This document shows, in pieces, positions 8,402 through 19,001 of a stretch of 64,000 nucleotides of DNA. The translations under genes and the position numbers were made by a program. The first letter of the stretch is position 1. Each line of letters starts with the position of its first letter. Location: the NCBI RefSeq assembly GCF_023147585.1, contig NZ_JAHXOZ010000001.1:1-64000 (forward strand). The letters are read 5' to 3'. The notes under the pieces were generated by a model. That model made no database searches. It had not been told where the DNA came from and saw nothing but the letters and a program-made list of their open reading frames with translations. This DNA comes from Micrococcus sp. EYE_212. Its GTDB lineage: Bacteria; Actinomycetota; Actinomycetes; Actinomycetales; Micrococcaceae.

Positions 8402-11400
8402 TCAGCGTCGGGCCAGGTCCGCGGCCTTCACGCCCACGCCCAGCATGACCGGGGCCGGGGCCTCCGCGGCGGTGCGCTCGGTCGGCGCAGCGGCGGCCGA
8501 GGCGGTGAAGCGGCTCCCGGTGGCGGCGGCCGAGGCGTCCTGCACCTCCACCTGGACGCCGTCCGAGGAGACGGCACGCCGCGAACGACGGCGGGCCGGA
8601 CGCTCGGCGGCGGGCGCAGCGGGCTCGGGCTCGGGCACGACGGCCGGCTCGGCGACCGGCTCGGGCGCCTGGGCGGGTGCCTGCTCGGCGACCGGCTCGG
8701 GCGCCTCCGCGCCGCGGCGCTCGAGGGCCTCCTCCAGGCTCTTCAGCTCCGCGGCGGGACGCACGGCACCGTCACTCGAGGCCCGGCGGGACCGCCGACG
8801 ACGCGGCACGGGGACGTCCTCGCCGTCGAACGTGATGACCCCGGAGACCTCACGATCGGCCTCGGAGGGGGCGTCGGTGGCCGGTGCGGCCGGAGCCGGG
8901 GCAGCCGTCTCCGGCTCCTCCGGGGTGTCCGTGACCGCCGAGGCCTCGGCCTCGGTCCGCTCGGGATCCTGGGGAGCCCGCGGCGCCTCCGGGGCGGAGC
9001 GGTCGGCGTCCGCGCGGCGCGAACGCCCACGCCCGCCACGACGACGGCGGCCTCCGGAACGGCCCTCGCCCTCCTCCTCGGCGGCGGGGGCCTCCGGGGC
9101 CTCCGCCTGGAGGGGCTCTGCGGCAGGCTCCGACTCGACGGGCTCGGCCTGGGCGGGCACGCCGCCGGCCGGCTGGAGGTCCGCCGTCGTCGCGGACTCC
9201 TGATCCGGGGCGGCCTCGCGGGCGTCCCGGCCGGAGTCGGTGCGCTCGTCGCCGGACGGGCGGGAGCCGTCGTCGCCCCCGCGGCCGCGGCGGCGTCCAC
9301 GGCGCCGACGGCGGCGGCCGCCGTTCTCCTCGTCGCCCTCGGTCTCGGCGTCGGCGCTGTCGCGCTCGGGCCGGGTGACGCGGTCCGCCTCGACCGGCGC
9401 GGACTCCTCGTCCTCCGGCTCCTGCCCTCGCTGGTCGTCGGAGGCCGGGGCGGCATCGGAGGCGGCCTCGACGGGGGCCTCCTCGATCTTGCCGGACGCC
9501 TTGGCGATGGAGTGGAGGGCCGCGCGGGCGGCGGCCGCCCGCTCGCGGCGCTGACGGGCCTCGTCCGAGGCCTCCTCATCGGGCTCGCCCGTGGTCGACT
9601 CGTCGTGCGGCGCGTCCACGTCGGAGCCGCGACGGCGCTTGCGCCGTCGGCCCTCGCCCTCGGAGCGCGGCTCCGCCTGGACGCGGCCCTTCTCGACCGG
9701 CGCGTCGTGGATGAGGATGCCGCGGCCGGCGCAGTGCTCACAGGTCTCGGAGAACACCTCGACGAGGCCGGTGCCCATGCGCTTGCGCGTCATCTGCACG
9801 AGGCCGAGCGAGGTGACCTCGGCCACCTGGTGCTTGGTGCGGTCACGGCCGAGGCACTCGACGAGGCGGCGCAGGACCAGGTCCCGGTTGCCCTCGAGCA
9901 CCATGTCGATGAAGTCGATGACGATGATGCCGCCGATGTCCCGCAGACGCAGCTGGCGGACGATCTCCTCGGCCGCCTCGAGGTTGTTCTTGGTGACGGT
10001 CTCCTCGAGGTTGCCGCCCGAGCCCGTGAACTTCCCGGTGTTGACGTCCACCACCGTCATGGCCTCGGTGCGGTCGATCACGAGCGAGCCGCCGGAGGGC
10101 AGGTAGACCTTGCGGTCCAGGGCCTTGTGGAGCTGCTCGTCCACGCGGTGCGTGGCGTACAGGTCCTCGCCCTCGAGGTCCTCGGGGACCCAGTGGTGGA
10201 GGCGGTCCAGCAGGTGCGGGGCCACGTAGGTCACGTAGGCCTCGATGTTGTCCCAGGTCTGTTCGCCCTGGACGATCATCGCCGAGAAGTCCTCGTTGAA
10301 GACGTCGCGGACGGTCTTGATGGTCAGGTCCGGCTCGGCGTACAGCAGCTCGGGCGCCAGCACCTTGCCGGCGGAGGCCCGGCCCTCGATACCCTCCCAC
10401 TGCGCGCGGAGGCGGTTGATGTCGTTCTGCAGCTCCTCCTCGGAGGTGCCCTCCGCGGCCGTGCGCACGATCACGCCCGCGTCCTGCGGGAGGTGGTCCT
10501 TGAGGATCTTCTTCAGGCGGGCGCGCTCCACGTCGGGGAGCTTGCGGGAGATGCCGGTCATGGAGCCGCCGGGCACGTACACGAGGTAGCGGCCGGGCAG
10601 GGAGACCTGACTCGTCAGGCGGGCGCCCTTGTGCCCCACCGGGTCCTTGGTGACCTGCACCAGGACGGTGTCCCCGGACTTGAGCGCGTTCTCGATCTTC
10701 TTCGGCCTGCCGTCCAGCTGCGCGGCGTCCCAGTTGACCTCGCCCGCATACAGCACGGCATTGCGGCCGCGGCCGATGTCCACGAACGCGGCCTCCATCG
10801 AGGGCAGCACGTTCTGCACCTTGCCGAGGTACACGTTGCCGATCATCGAGTCCTGGGTCGTGTTGGAGACGAAGTGCTCCGCGAGCACGCCGTCCTCGAG
10901 CACGGCGATCTGGATGCGGCTGTCCCGCTGGCGCACGAGCATCTTGCGGTCCACGGACTCGCGGCGGGCCAGGAACTCGGCCTCGGTGATCACGGTGCGG
11001 CGGCGGCCGCCCGAGCGGGAGTCCCGGCGGCGCAGGCGCTTGGCCTCCAGGCGGGTCGAGCCCTTGACGCCCTGGACGGTGTCCGAGCGCGTGGCCTCGG
11101 CCGCGGCGGCGCGGGGGGCGCGCACCCGGGTCACGGTGTGCTCCGGGTCGCCGTCCTCACCGCCGTCCAGCTCCATGTCGACGGCGCCGCGGCGGCGCTT
11201 GCGACGGCGGCGGGAGACGGCCGGGCGGTCCCCGCGATCCTCGGACTCGTCACGGTCGTCCTGGTCGTGGTCCTCGTGGCCGCGGTCCCCGTCGTCGTCC
11301 GCCGCGTGCTGCGGACGCGCGGGACGCGTCCGCAGCACCTCCATCACGTTCTCGGGGACCGCGAAGGGGTCACGGGGATCGAACAGGACGGGCTCGCCCG

Positions 11401-11458
11401 ACACGGGCTGGGATGCGGAGCGTTCGTCCGCGGGGGTCTGGTTCTCATTGGCCGCCAT
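8402..11458 (-). CDS. rne: Ribonuclease E/G family endoribonuclease
   Basis: This 1018-residue protein is the main mRNA-decay and rRNA-processing endonuclease. About 200 N-terminal residues are low-complexity and charged. The catalytic core follows: an S1 RNA-binding domain from about residue 203 (MIGNVYLGKVQNVLPSMEAA), the metal-binding aspartates in TVVDVNTGKFTG (about 470) and IVIDFIDM (about 513), and the Zn-link CEHCAGRG (about 574). The last 400 residues are acidic and Arg/Pro/Ala-rich, with repeated basic clusters (RRRRRGRRRGRG) like RNA- or partner-binding islands. ATG 11458 has GGGAGG upstream. Disordered extensions on both sides of the core are the actinobacterial arrangement. Confidence 0.95.
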   Translation of the reverse strand: MAANENQTPADERSASQPVSGEPVLFDPRDPFAVPENVMEVLRTRPARPQHAADDDGDRGHEDHDQDDRDESEDRGDRPAVSRRRRKRRRGAVDMELDGGEDGDPEHTVTRVRAPRAAAAEATRSDTVQGVKGSTRLEAKRLRRRDSRSGGRRRTVITEAEFLARRESVDRKMLVRQRDSRIQIAVLEDGVLAEHFVSNTTQDSMIGNVYLGKVQNVLPSMEAAFVDIGRGRNAVLYAGEVNWDAAQLDGRPKKIENALKSGDTVLVQVTKDPVGHKGARLTSQVSLPGRYLVYVPGGSMTGISRKLPDVERARLKKILKDHLPQDAGVIVRTAAEGTSEEELQNDINRLRAQWEGIEGRASAGKVLAPELLYAEPDLTIKTVRDVFNEDFSAMIVQGEQTWDNIEAYVTYVAPHLLDRLHHWVPEDLEGEDLYATHRVDEQLHKALDRKVYLPSGGSLVIDRTEAMTVVDVNTGKFTGSGGNLEETVTKNNLEAAEEIVRQLRLRDIGGIIVIDFIDMVLEGNRDLVLRRLVECLGRDRTKHQVAEVTSLGLVQMTRKRMGTGLVEVFSETCEHCAGRGILIHDAPVEKGRVQAEPRSEGEGRRRKRRRGSDVDAPHDESTTGEPDEEASDEARQRRERAAAARAALHSIAKASGKIEEAPVEAASDAAPASDDQRGQEPEDEESAPVEADRVTRPERDSADAETEGDEENGGRRRRRRGRRRGRGGDDGSRPSGDERTDSGRDAREAAPDQESATTADLQPAGGVPAQAEPVESEPAAEPLQAEAPEAPAAEEEGEGRSGGRRRRGGRGRSRRADADRSAPEAPRAPQDPERTEAEASAVTDTPEEPETAAPAPAAPATDAPSEADREVSGVITFDGEDVPVPRRRRSRRASSDGAVRPAAELKSLEEALERRGAEAPEPVAEQAPAQAPEPVAEPAVVPEPEPAAPAAERPARRRSRRAVSSDGVQVEVQDASAAATGSRFTASAAAAPTERTAAEAPAPVMLGVGVKAADLARR

Positions 11459-11856
11459 GGCAGCACCTCCCGCCGCCCGTCGGCGCCACACGCACCGCCG
11501 GCACGGCGTGTCACGGACCGCGCCCCGGCCGCGTTGCCCCGCGGGCGCTCGCGCGCCCGGGGTGCGCCGGGAGGCGGTCACCGAGAGAAGTCGTCTGGTG
11601 AACGGGTCCGGGGCCCCGGGAGGGGTCCTGGGCCTGAACCGCTGTGTGCGCCGAACCGGGCCTGCTCGATGGCTGGTTCGCCGATCGGCGCAGGGGCGGC
11701 ATCGGATCGACCGAGCCGACCTCGGCACGGGGACACTCCCCGCGGCCGACGCGACGGCGGCGGCCCGTCGTCGGGCGCACAGCGGGACGGCCCGTGGTGT
11801 GGGCACGGGACGGCCGAGCCGATTCTCTCACACCGGCGCGGAACTAGACTCGGGAC
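11459..11856. other. Intergenic region between divergent rne and VKOR-family gene
   Basis: About 400 bases with no convincing ORF. The right end has the -10 box TAGACT (11845-11850) of the VKOR-family gene. The left part is the upstream region of rne and has several GC-rich inverted repeats. A long rne leader could exist, since rne is autoregulated through its leader in other bacteria, but I see no specific motif. Confidence 0.5.
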
Positions 11857-12525
11857 ATGCCTGGTTCCTCCACCCGCGGCGCCCTCGACGCCCCCACCGC
11901 GTCCGCCTCCCCCCACGCCGACCTCGACCTCGCCCTACCCTGGTACGCCCGCACCCGGGGAACCGCGTGGATGCTGCTGGTCACGTCGCTCATCGCGATG
12001 GCGGCGACCGTCGTCATCATCATCGAGCGCTCCATCCTGGCCGCGGACCCGACCCACCGCACGAGCTGCGACCTGAACCCGTGGGTCTCGTGCGGGCAGG
12101 TCATGCAGTCCTGGCAGGCGCAGACGTTCGGCTTCCCCAACACGTTCATCGGCGTCGTGGCCTTCTCCGTGCTCATCACCGTCGCCATGTCGCTGTTCGC
12201 CGGCGCGCGCTTCGCGCGCTGGTACTGGCTGCTGATGAACGCGTGCATCCTGGCCGGCTTCGCCTTCTGCGTGTGGCTCTGGCACTCGGCCGTGTACGAC
12301 ATCGGGACCCTCTGCCTCTACTGCATGGTGGTCTGGACCATGGTGACCATCCAGCTCGGGCTGATCACGTCGCGCACCATCCAGACGGGCGCCCTCGGGA
12401 GCGGCTCGCCGCGCGCCGCGGCCCTCGCCCGGGACCTCACGTGGCCGTTCATCGTGCTCGTCCTCCTCGGCGTCGCGGTGTCCATCCTGCTGGAGATGGG
12501 CCTGGGAGTCCTCGGCATCGGCTGA
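11857..12525 (+). CDS. Vitamin K epoxide reductase (VKOR) family membrane protein
   Basis: Bacterial VKOR homologues replace DsbB: they reoxidise a DsbA-like partner and pass electrons to menaquinone, enabling disulfide formation outside the membrane. The 222-residue protein has four to five hydrophobic helices. Both cysteine pairs of the family are present: CDLNPWVSCG in the first extracytoplasmic loop (about residues 70-80) and the quinone-proximal CLYC (about 155). Start ATG 11857 lies 6 bases after TAGACT, so the mRNA is probably leaderless. No DsbA is adjacent. The gene stands alone between rne and ndk. Confidence 0.92.
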   Translation: MPGSSTRGALDAPTASASPHADLDLALPWYARTRGTAWMLLVTSLIAMAATVVIIIERSILAADPTHRTSCDLNPWVSCGQVMQSWQAQTFGFPNTFIGVVAFSVLITVAMSLFAGARFARWYWLLMNACILAGFAFCVWLWHSAVYDIGTLCLYCMVVWTMVTIQLGLITSRTIQTGALGSGSPRAAALARDLTWPFIVLVLLGVAVSILLEMGLGVLGIG

Positions 12526-12540
12526 GGGCCCGGCACCCCC

Positions 12541-12597
12541 TGCACATGCGACGGCGCCGCACCCTCCACTGGAGGGTGCGGCGCCGTCGCGTGTGCA
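12541..12597. terminator. Bidirectional terminator between VKOR gene and ndk
   Basis: A near-perfect inverted repeat: GACGGCGCCGCACCCTCCA on the left is matched by its complement on the right, around a loop of a few bases. It starts 15 bases after the VKOR-family stop and could also end transcription from ndk on the other strand. The 150 bases between it and ndk hold nothing I recognise. Confidence 0.75.
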
Positions 12598-12748
12598 GGA
12601 GGCGTGAGGGAGCCGGGAGGACCGGCGGTCTCCTCGATCGCGCCCGGGGACGAGTCGGGCTGCCTCGCCGTGAGTCCTGGCTCCCGTCGCTGCCGTGGGG
12701 CTGTGCTTCTGGGCTCGTGTGCTTCCGACGATCGGCCGGGCTGTGGGA

Positions 12749-13171
12749 TCAGCCGAACCAGATGGCCAGCTCGCGCTCCGCGGAGAGCGTGGAGTCCGAG
12801 CCGTGCACGAGGTTCTTCTGCACGCCCGCGCCCCAGTCGCGGCCGAGGTCGCCGCGGATGGTGCCGGGTGCGGCCACCGTGGGGTCGGTCTTGCCGGCCA
12901 GAGCGCGGAAGCCCTCGATCACGCGGTCGCCGCCGAGGCGGATCGCCACGACCGGCCCGGAGCCCATGAACTCGACGAGCGGCTCGAAGAACGGCTTGCC
13001 CTCATGCTCCTCGTAGTGCTTCTCCAGCATGCCGCGGGTGGCCGTGACCATCTTCAGGTCCACGATCGTGTAGCCCTTGCGCTCGATCCGGGCGATGATC
13101 TCGCCCACGAGGTTGCGCTGCACGCCATCGGGCTTGACGAGCACGAGGGTCTCTTCGGGGTGATGGGTCAT
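12749..13171 (-). CDS. ndk: Nucleoside-diphosphate kinase
   Basis: Ndk balances NTP pools by moving phosphate through a histidine intermediate. The 140-residue sequence contains TLVLVKPDGVQRNLVGEI at the start. The usual active-site block around the catalytic histidine reads RDWGAGVQKNLVHGSDS, with NLVHGSDS the family signature. ATG 13171 has AAGGAG 7 bases upstream. A TAGGGT -10 box lies further upstream, so this mRNA has a short leader. Length is normal. Confidence 0.97.
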   Translation of the reverse strand: MTHHPEETLVLVKPDGVQRNLVGEIIARIERKGYTIVDLKMVTATRGMLEKHYEEHEGKPFFEPLVEFMGSGPVVAIRLGGDRVIEGFRALAGKTDPTVAAPGTIRGDLGRDWGAGVQKNLVHGSDSTLSAERELAIWFG

Positions 13172-13231
13172 GGTCGGCTCCTTCAGGGGTGGACGAGCTC
13201 GGTCTCCTCTCACCCTAGTGGGCGGCGCGCC

Positions 13232-13756
13232 TCAAGACCCGTGCTCCGCCGCCCACTCCTCCTCGAGGCGGTCACGCCGGGCGTTCTCGAGGTCGAGCTC
13301 CCGGCCCTTGGTCACGGCGTACCACCACGTGAGCGCGAAGAGCGGGCCGATCACGAACATCGAGTACTCCCAGAACCCGGACACGATCAGCACGAGCTGG
13401 ATGGCCCACCCGATCCAGATGCCCACGGGCCTCTGCACGAGCGCGCACGTCAGCAGTGCGACGACAGCCAGGACGGAGAAGCCGATCGCGAACCACAGGG
13501 CGTGCTCCTCCCCGCGGTTCAGCCCGAACAGGGTCATCCCCAGGAAGAAGATCACGACCGACTCGAGGGTCAGCACCACGGACGTGAACATGGCGCGCGT
13601 GGAACGGCGACGGCGGCGTTGACCGGGCGTCCAGGACCGCTGGGCCTTGGTCTCACGCTCGGGGCGCCACGCCTCGGCACCGAAGTGCTCGCCCTCGGTC
13701 GCGGCGGTCCCGGACGTCTCGGCCGGCTCGGCCGGGTGGGGCGTCGCGTGGCTCAT
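13232..13756 (-). CDS. DUF4233 family membrane protein
   Basis: The 174-residue protein has an N-terminal polar region of about 50 residues followed by four hydrophobic helices, among them VVIFFLGMTLFGL, ALWFAIGFSVLAVVALL and WAIQLVLIVSGF. This matches the DUF4233 family, which in actinobacteria almost always follows folC. Its ATG overlaps the folC stop by 4 bases (ATGA), so translation is coupled to folC. The family's function is not established. Confidence 0.85.
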   Translation of the reverse strand: MSHATPHPAEPAETSGTAATEGEHFGAEAWRPERETKAQRSWTPGQRRRRRSTRAMFTSVVLTLESVVIFFLGMTLFGLNRGEEHALWFAIGFSVLAVVALLTCALVQRPVGIWIGWAIQLVLIVSGFWEYSMFVIGPLFALTWWYAVTKGRELDLENARRDRLEEEWAAEHGS

Positions 13757-15291
13757 CGGTGGTCCTCCGTCTCGTCGGCGTCGTCCAGCAGCTCGAGGAT
13801 CTCGGGATCGAGGGCGTCCTCGTCCTCGTCGGCCAGGCCCACGGCGTCCAGCAGATCGGCCGGGTCGAGGCCGCGGGCGGCCACCGTCACCGGTCCGGCG
13901 CGGCGGGGCTCGCCGAGCAGCGCACGGACCTCGGCCGCGAGGGTGATGGACCCGAGGACGAGCACACCACCGCCTGTGCCGGAGGCCAGCTCGTCGGCGC
14001 TCGACTCGAGCGCCTCGGCACGGCCCACGGCCCACTCGAGCGCGTCCGGCACGGACTCGGTGGCGAACAGGTCGTCCTCGGGCCAGCCGGCGTCCAGGGC
14101 GATCCGCGCGAGCTCGGCCGCGGGGATGGCCCGCGGCGACGTCGACTGGGTGAGCGCCAGGTCCGCGACGTCGTCGCCGAACGCGCGGTGCAGCGCCTCC
14201 AGCATGGCGGGGGCGTCCTTCTCCTGCAGCACCCCCACCACGAGCACGAGACGCGTGAAGCCGAACGACTCCTGCACGGCGCGCACGGTGGCCCGCACAC
14301 CGTCGGGATTGTGGGCGGCGTCCACGATCACCGTGGGGGCGGTGCGCAGCACCTCGAGGCGGCCCGGGGAGGTGACCTGCGCGAGGCCCTCCCGCAGCAG
14401 CTCCTCGTCCAGGGGACGCTCTCCCCCGCCGAGGAACGCCTCGAGCGCGGCGACGGCCAGGGCCAGATTCTGGGCCTGGTGCTCGCCGAGCAGGGGCAGG
14501 AAGAGGTCGGGGTACTCGCCGGCCAGGCCGCGCACCGCGACCTGCTGCCCGCCGACCGCGAGCGCACGCTCAACGACGCCGAACTCGACGCCCTCGAAGC
14601 GGAACGGCACGCCCGCGGACTGCGCGGCCTCCAGGAGCACCTGGGCAGCGTCGCGCTCCTGCACCGCGGACACCAGGAACCCGCCCGGCTTGACGATCCC
14701 CGCCTTCTCCTCGGCGATCTCCGCCTCGCTGTCCCCCAGCAGGTCGGTGTGGTCCAGGGAGATGGGGGTGACCACGGAGACGACGCCGTCGGCGACGTTG
14801 GTCGCGTCCGTGACGCCGCCCAGGCCCACCTCGAGCACGACGACCTCGACGGGCTCGTCCGCGAAGACGGCGAACCCGAGCACGGTGACGGCCTCGAAGT
14901 ACGTCAGGCGCGGCTCGCCCGCGGCCTCCAGCTCGGCGTCGACGGTCTGCACGATCGGCAGGATCTCGCCCCACACGCGCACGAACGTCTCGTCGGACAC
15001 CGGTTCGCCGTCGATGCTGATGCGCTCGGTGACCTTCTGCAGGTGCGGCGACGTGTAGCGGCCCGTGCGCAGCCCGTAGGCGCGCAGCACGGCCTCGATC
15101 ATGCGCGCCGTGGACGTCTTGCCGTTCGTCCCGGTCAGGTGGATGACGGGAGCGGCGTCCTGCGGGTCCCCCAGGAGGGCCAGCACCCGACGCACGGGGT
15201 CCAGCCGCGGCTCCATGCGGTTCTCCGGCGCGCGGGCCAGCAGGTCACGGTAGACGGCCTCGACCGTGCCGGGCCTCTGATCCGCACTCAT
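13753..15291 (-). CDS. folC: Dihydrofolate synthase / folylpolyglutamate synthase
   Basis: FolC adds glutamate to dihydropteroate and to reduced folates, using ATP. It is a Mur-ligase-fold enzyme: the P-loop reads [16 protein letters not shown] (about residue 49), followed by [12 protein letters not shown] and, in the C-terminal domain, [12 protein letters not shown]. At 512 residues it is longer than the E. coli enzyme, mainly through an acidic C-terminal tail ([19 protein letters not shown]). It overlaps the ileS stop by 4 bases upstream and the DUF4233 gene by 4 bases downstream, so all three are likely one operon under the ileS T-box. Confidence 0.95.
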   Translation of the reverse strand: MSADQRPGTVEAVYRDLLARAPENRMEPRLDPVRRVLALLGDPQDAAPVIHLTGTNGKTSTARMIEAVLRAYGLRTGRYTSPHLQKVTERISIDGEPVSDETFVRVWGEILPIVQTVDAELEAAGEPRLTYFEAVTVLGFAVFADEPVEVVVLEVGLGGVTDATNVADGVVSVVTPISLDHTDLLGDSEAEIAEEKAGIVKPGGFLVSAVQERDAAQVLLEAAQSAGVPFRFEGVEFGVVERALAVGGQQVAVRGLAGEYPDLFLPLLGEHQAQNLALAVAALEAFLGGGERPLDEELLREGLAQVTSPGRLEVLRTAPTVIVDAAHNPDGVRATVRAVQESFGFTRLVLVVGVLQEKDAPAMLEALHRAFGDDVADLALTQSTSPRAIPAAELARIALDAGWPEDDLFATESVPDALEWAVGRAEALESSADELASGTGGGVLVLGSITLAAEVRALLGEPRRAGPVTVAARGLDPADLLDAVGLADEDEDALDPEILELLDDADETEDHR

Positions 15292-18200
15292 GCGCCCACC
15301 TTCTCCACGGTCACGGCCACGGCCTTCATGGCGTCGTCGGCCGGGTCCTGGCGCGTGTCCTCCGCGCCGGAGTCCACGAGGTCCAGCTCCGCCGAGAGCG
15401 TCTCCCCCGCGATCAGCTCGCGGTGCGACTCGAGCGCCGCGAGCACGGCCGCCGGGCCTTCGATCCGGGAGCGCACCCGGTCGGAGACCTCGAGGCCGGC
15501 CTCCTTGCGGGCCGCCTGGACGGCGCGGATCACGTCGCGGGCCACGCCCTCGGCGGCAAGCTCCGCGCTCACCTCGGTCTCGAGGACGAGGAAGCCCGCC
15601 GCTCCGGAGAGCACGCCGACGGCGGTGCCGGCGGGCGCGCCCGTGGACACCGTGCGCAGCTCGTAGAGCTCGGGGGCCAGCGTCACGGTCTCGCCGTCGG
15701 CCAGGGCCACCGCCAGCCCGTCGGCGGTCTCCGCGTACGCGCCGTCATCGACGGCCTTCTTCACGGCCGGGACCTGCTTGCCGAACGCCTTGCCGAGCTC
15801 GCGGAAGTTCAGGGTCAGCTTCGTGCCGATCCCGTACTCGGCGATGGCCTCGTCCGAGAGCTCGGTGAGCGCCACCTCCTTGAGGTTGAGCTCGTCCGCG
15901 ACGATCCGCGCGTAGGTGCCCTCGAGGCCGGCGGCGTCCGGCACGACGACGGACAGGCGCGCGAGCGGCAGGCGCACGCGGCGCTTGGCGCCCTTGCGCA
16001 GCGCTGAGCCGGCGGAGCTGATGCGGCGCACGGCGTCCATGCGGGCCACGAGCGTCTCCGCCTCAGGGCCGTGCGGGAACAGGTCCGCATCCGGGTAGTC
16101 GGTCAGGTGCACCGAGCGGCCGCCGGTGAGGCCGCGCCAGATCTCCTCCGCCACGAGGGGCAGCAGCGGCGCGGCGGCGCGCGTGAACGCCTCGAGCACG
16201 GTGTACAGGACGTCCATGGCCACGGTGTCCTCGGCGAAGAACCGCTCGCGGGAGCGCCGGATGTACCAGTTGGTCAGCGTGTCCATGAAGGTGCGCAGCG
16301 CCTCCGTGGCGTCGGAGACCTCATAGGAGTCCAGCGCCGCCTTGACCTCGCGCAGCATCTGCCCCGTGGCGGCCAGGACGTACTGGTCCAGGGGGTCCTC
16401 GGAGGTGTGGCACTCGCTCGCGCGGTAGCCCTCGGGGCGGGCGCCGCCGTCGTGGGCCGTGTTGGCGTAGAGCGAGAAGAAGTGCCACGCGTTCCACGCC
16501 GGGAGGATCACCTGGCGGGTGGCCTCGCGGATGCCCTCCTCCGTGACGATCAGGTTGCCGCCGCGCAGGATGGGGCTGGCCATGAGGAACCAGCGCATGG
16601 CGTCCGAGCCGTCGCGGTCCAGGACCTCGTTGACGTCCGGGTAGTTGCGCAGCGACTTGGACATCTTCTGGCCGTCCGAGCCGAGCACGATGCCGTGCGA
16701 GATCACGTTCGAGAACGCGGGGCGGTCGAACAGCGCGGTGGCGAGGATGTGCATCGTGTAGAACCAGCCGCGGGTCTGGCCGATGTACTCCACGATGAAG
16801 TCGGCCGGGTTGTGCGTGGGGAACCACTCGGCCCGCTCGAACGGGTAGTGCACCTGCGCGTACGGCATGGAGCCGGAGTCGAACCAGACGTCCAGGACGT
16901 CCTCGACGCGGCGCATCACGGCCCCGGCCGCGGCGGCCTCGGGGTCCGGGTGCGGGCGGGTGAGGTCGTCGATCCACGGACGGTGCAGGTCGACCTCGCC
17001 CTCGGCGTTGCGCGGCAGGCGCCCGAAGGCCTCCTCGATGTCGGCGAGCGAGCCGTAGACCTCCTGGCGCGGGTAGTCCGGGTGGTCGGACTCCCACACC
17101 GGGATGGGCGAGCCCCAGTAGCGGTTGCGGGAGATCGACCAGTCGCGGGCGTTGGCCACCCACGTGCCGAACTGCCCGTGCTTCACGTTGCCGGGGATCC
17201 AGGTGATCTCCTCGTTCAGCTCGAGCATGCGCTCCTTGACCTGCGTGACCGCCACGTACCAGGAGGTCACCGCGCGGTAGATCAGCGGCGTCCGGCAGCG
17301 CCAGCAGTGCGGGTAGGAGTGCTCGTAGGAGGCCTCGCGGGCCACGCGGCCCAGGTCACGCAGCGCGCGCACGATCGTCCGGTTGGCCTCGAAGACCTGC
17401 ACGCCGGCGATCTCGTCGATGTCGCCGCGTCCGGTGTCCTCGCGGGCGAACAGCGGGAGGAACTTCGCGCCCGAGTCCACGGAGAGCAGCACGGGGATGC
17501 CGTTCGCCTCGCACACCCGCTGGTCGTCCTCGCCGTAGGCGGGGGCCTGGTGGACCACGCCCGTGCCGTCGTCGGTGGAGACGTAGTCGTCCACGAGGAT
17601 GCGGTGGGCGGCGTCCAGGGTGAGCTCGCGGCCGTTCGCGGTGAACGTCTCGCCGCGGTGGGCGTCGAACACGTCCGTGAACAGGGGCGCGTAGCGCAGC
17701 CCGCCCAGGCGGGCGCCGGGGATGGTCTCCACGACGGCGGCGCGCGCGGCCTCCGCGTCCGCGTAGCCGAGCTCCTTGGCGTGGGCGGGCACGCGGTCCA
17801 GGGCGAGGAGGAAGCGCTCCGCGTCCACGGAGGCGCCCTCGGGGCCGGCGGGCACCACGGCGTAGGCGATCTCCGGCCCGACGGCGAGGGCCGCGTTGGT
17901 CGGCAGGGTCCAGGGCGTGGTGGTCCACGCGAGGACGTGCACGCCGAGGAGACGCTCGGCCAGGTCGGCGTCGGCGCCGCCGTCGGGGATGAGCGCGGCG
18001 TCCTCCGGCAGGCCCGTGACGGGGAAGGAGACGGTGACGGAGGGGTCCTGGCGCATCTGGTAGACGTCGTCGTCCATGCGCAGCTCGTGGTTGGAGAGCG
18101 GGGTCTCGTCGTTCCAGCAGTAGGGCAGCACGCGGAACCCGCGGTAGGTGAGCCCCTTCTCATGCAGCTGGGAGAACGCCCAGATCACGGACTCCATGAA

Positions 18201-18704
18201 GTCCGGGGTGAGGGTCTTGTAGTCGTTCTCGAAGTCCACCCAGCGTGCCTGGCGGGTGACGTACTCCTGCCACTGGTCCGTGTACTTGAGCACGGAGGCG
18301 CGGCACGCGTCGTTGAACCGGTCGATGCCCATGGCCTCGATCTCGGCCTTGTCCGTCATGCCGAGCTGCTTCATCGCCTCGAGCTCGGCGGGCAGACCGT
18401 GGGTGTCCCAGCCGAAGCGGCGCTCCACGCGGCGGCCCTGCTGCGTCTGGTAGCGGGCCACGAGGTCCTTCACGTAGCCCGTGAGGAGGTGGCCGTAGTG
18501 CGGCAGGCCGTTCGCGAAGGGCGGGCCGTCGTAGAAGACGAACTCGTTCTGCGCGCCATCCTCGGTGAGCGGCGGGCGCTGGTCGATGGAGGCCTGGAAC
18601 GTGCCGTCCTCGTCCCAGTACTGCAGGATGCGGCGCTCGATCTCCGGCAGGCGCGGCGAGGCGGGCGTGGTGCCGTTCGGGTCAGAGGAGGCGAGGGGGT
18701 ACAC
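15288..18704 (-). CDS. ileS: Isoleucyl-tRNA synthetase
   Basis: A class I synthetase charging tRNA-Ile, 1138 residues. The HIGH motif appears as [17 protein letters not shown], the KMSKS loop as [12 protein letters not shown], and a large editing domain (CP1) lies between. The C-terminal region lacks obvious zinc-knuckle cysteines of the E. coli type, as expected for the long, eukaryote-like IleS form. GTG 18704 is chosen because AAAGGA stands just upstream, within the expression platform of the T-box, and because the frame upstream of it is leader RNA. This form is associated with reduced mupirocin sensitivity in some bacteria; that is family knowledge and is not shown here. Confidence 0.96.
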   Translation of the reverse strand: MYPLASSDPNGTTPASPRLPEIERRILQYWDEDGTFQASIDQRPPLTEDGAQNEFVFYDGPPFANGLPHYGHLLTGYVKDLVARYQTQQGRRVERRFGWDTHGLPAELEAMKQLGMTDKAEIEAMGIDRFNDACRASVLKYTDQWQEYVTRQARWVDFENDYKTLTPDFMESVIWAFSQLHEKGLTYRGFRVLPYCWNDETPLSNHELRMDDDVYQMRQDPSVTVSFPVTGLPEDAALIPDGGADADLAERLLGVHVLAWTTTPWTLPTNAALAVGPEIAYAVVPAGPEGASVDAERFLLALDRVPAHAKELGYADAEAARAAVVETIPGARLGGLRYAPLFTDVFDAHRGETFTANGRELTLDAAHRILVDDYVSTDDGTGVVHQAPAYGEDDQRVCEANGIPVLLSVDSGAKFLPLFAREDTGRGDIDEIAGVQVFEANRTIVRALRDLGRVAREASYEHSYPHCWRCRTPLIYRAVTSWYVAVTQVKERMLELNEEITWIPGNVKHGQFGTWVANARDWSISRNRYWGSPIPVWESDHPDYPRQEVYGSLADIEEAFGRLPRNAEGEVDLHRPWIDDLTRPHPDPEAAAAGAVMRRVEDVLDVWFDSGSMPYAQVHYPFERAEWFPTHNPADFIVEYIGQTRGWFYTMHILATALFDRPAFSNVISHGIVLGSDGQKMSKSLRNYPDVNEVLDRDGSDAMRWFLMASPILRGGNLIVTEEGIREATRQVILPAWNAWHFFSLYANTAHDGGARPEGYRASECHTSEDPLDQYVLAATGQMLREVKAALDSYEVSDATEALRTFMDTLTNWYIRRSRERFFAEDTVAMDVLYTVLEAFTRAAAPLLPLVAEEIWRGLTGGRSVHLTDYPDADLFPHGPEAETLVARMDAVRRISSAGSALRKGAKRRVRLPLARLSVVVPDAAGLEGTYARIVADELNLKEVALTELSDEAIAEYGIGTKLTLNFRELGKAFGKQVPAVKKAVDDGAYAETADGLAVALADGETVTLAPELYELRTVSTGAPAGTAVGVLSGAAGFLVLETEVSAELAAEGVARDVIRAVQAARKEAGLEVSDRVRSRIEGPAAVLAALESHRELIAGETLSAELDLVDSGAEDTRQDPADDAMKAVAVTVEKVGA

Positions 18705-18960
18705 GGTGGTCCTTTGCGGTCCGGGGAGGTGTTCCGTGCAAGGACGCACACCGGGGCCGTGGGGCCGACGGCGGCGCGGTACCACCTTGCTTGCCGGTCC
18801 CTGCTGCCCGCGCGCGGAGGCGAGGGCGGTGCGCGGACCGACCGCTTCGTGACGGCTGTGACGGGCCTGCCCGTCCGGTTCTACTGAGGCGCCGCCTGCG
18901 GCGGACGCCCGTTCTTCCGGAGGCTCACCGGTGATGGCCGGATCGACGCCTGTGCCCGCC
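18705..18960 (-). promoter_or_regulatory. T-box riboswitch of ileS (specifier AUC)
   Basis: The minus-strand leader contains GGCCATCACCGGTGAGCC near 18938-18921, with an ATC specifier at 18935-18933, followed by CCTCCGGAAGAACGGGC and CAGTAGAACCGGACGGG. Together these match the ultrashort stem-I actinobacterial ileS T-box. The T-box bulge sequence AGGTGGTACCGCG is at 18787-18775, and its TGGT can pair with the ACCA end of uncharged tRNA-Ile. The Shine-Dalgarno AAAGGA (about 18716-18711) follows closely and no T-rich terminator is seen. This fits the translational class, in which uncharged tRNA frees the ribosome site. The control probably extends to folC and the DUF4233 gene. Confidence 0.93.
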
Positions 18961-19001
18961 AGTGTAGTGGACCGGCAGGCACAGGCGTGAGGGGGTGCAC
19001 G

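Noticed and set aside
8401-9420. Repeats in the C-terminal coding region of rne taken for a tandem repeat or CRISPR-like array
   Set aside because: The similarity comes from repeated Glu/Pro/Ala/Arg codons in a disordered tail; no constant repeat-spacer structure is present.
18721-18780. ileS start at the upstream in-frame ATG 18785
   Set aside because: It lies inside the T-box leader RNA and would place leader sequence in the protein; GTG 18704 has a proper ribosome site.
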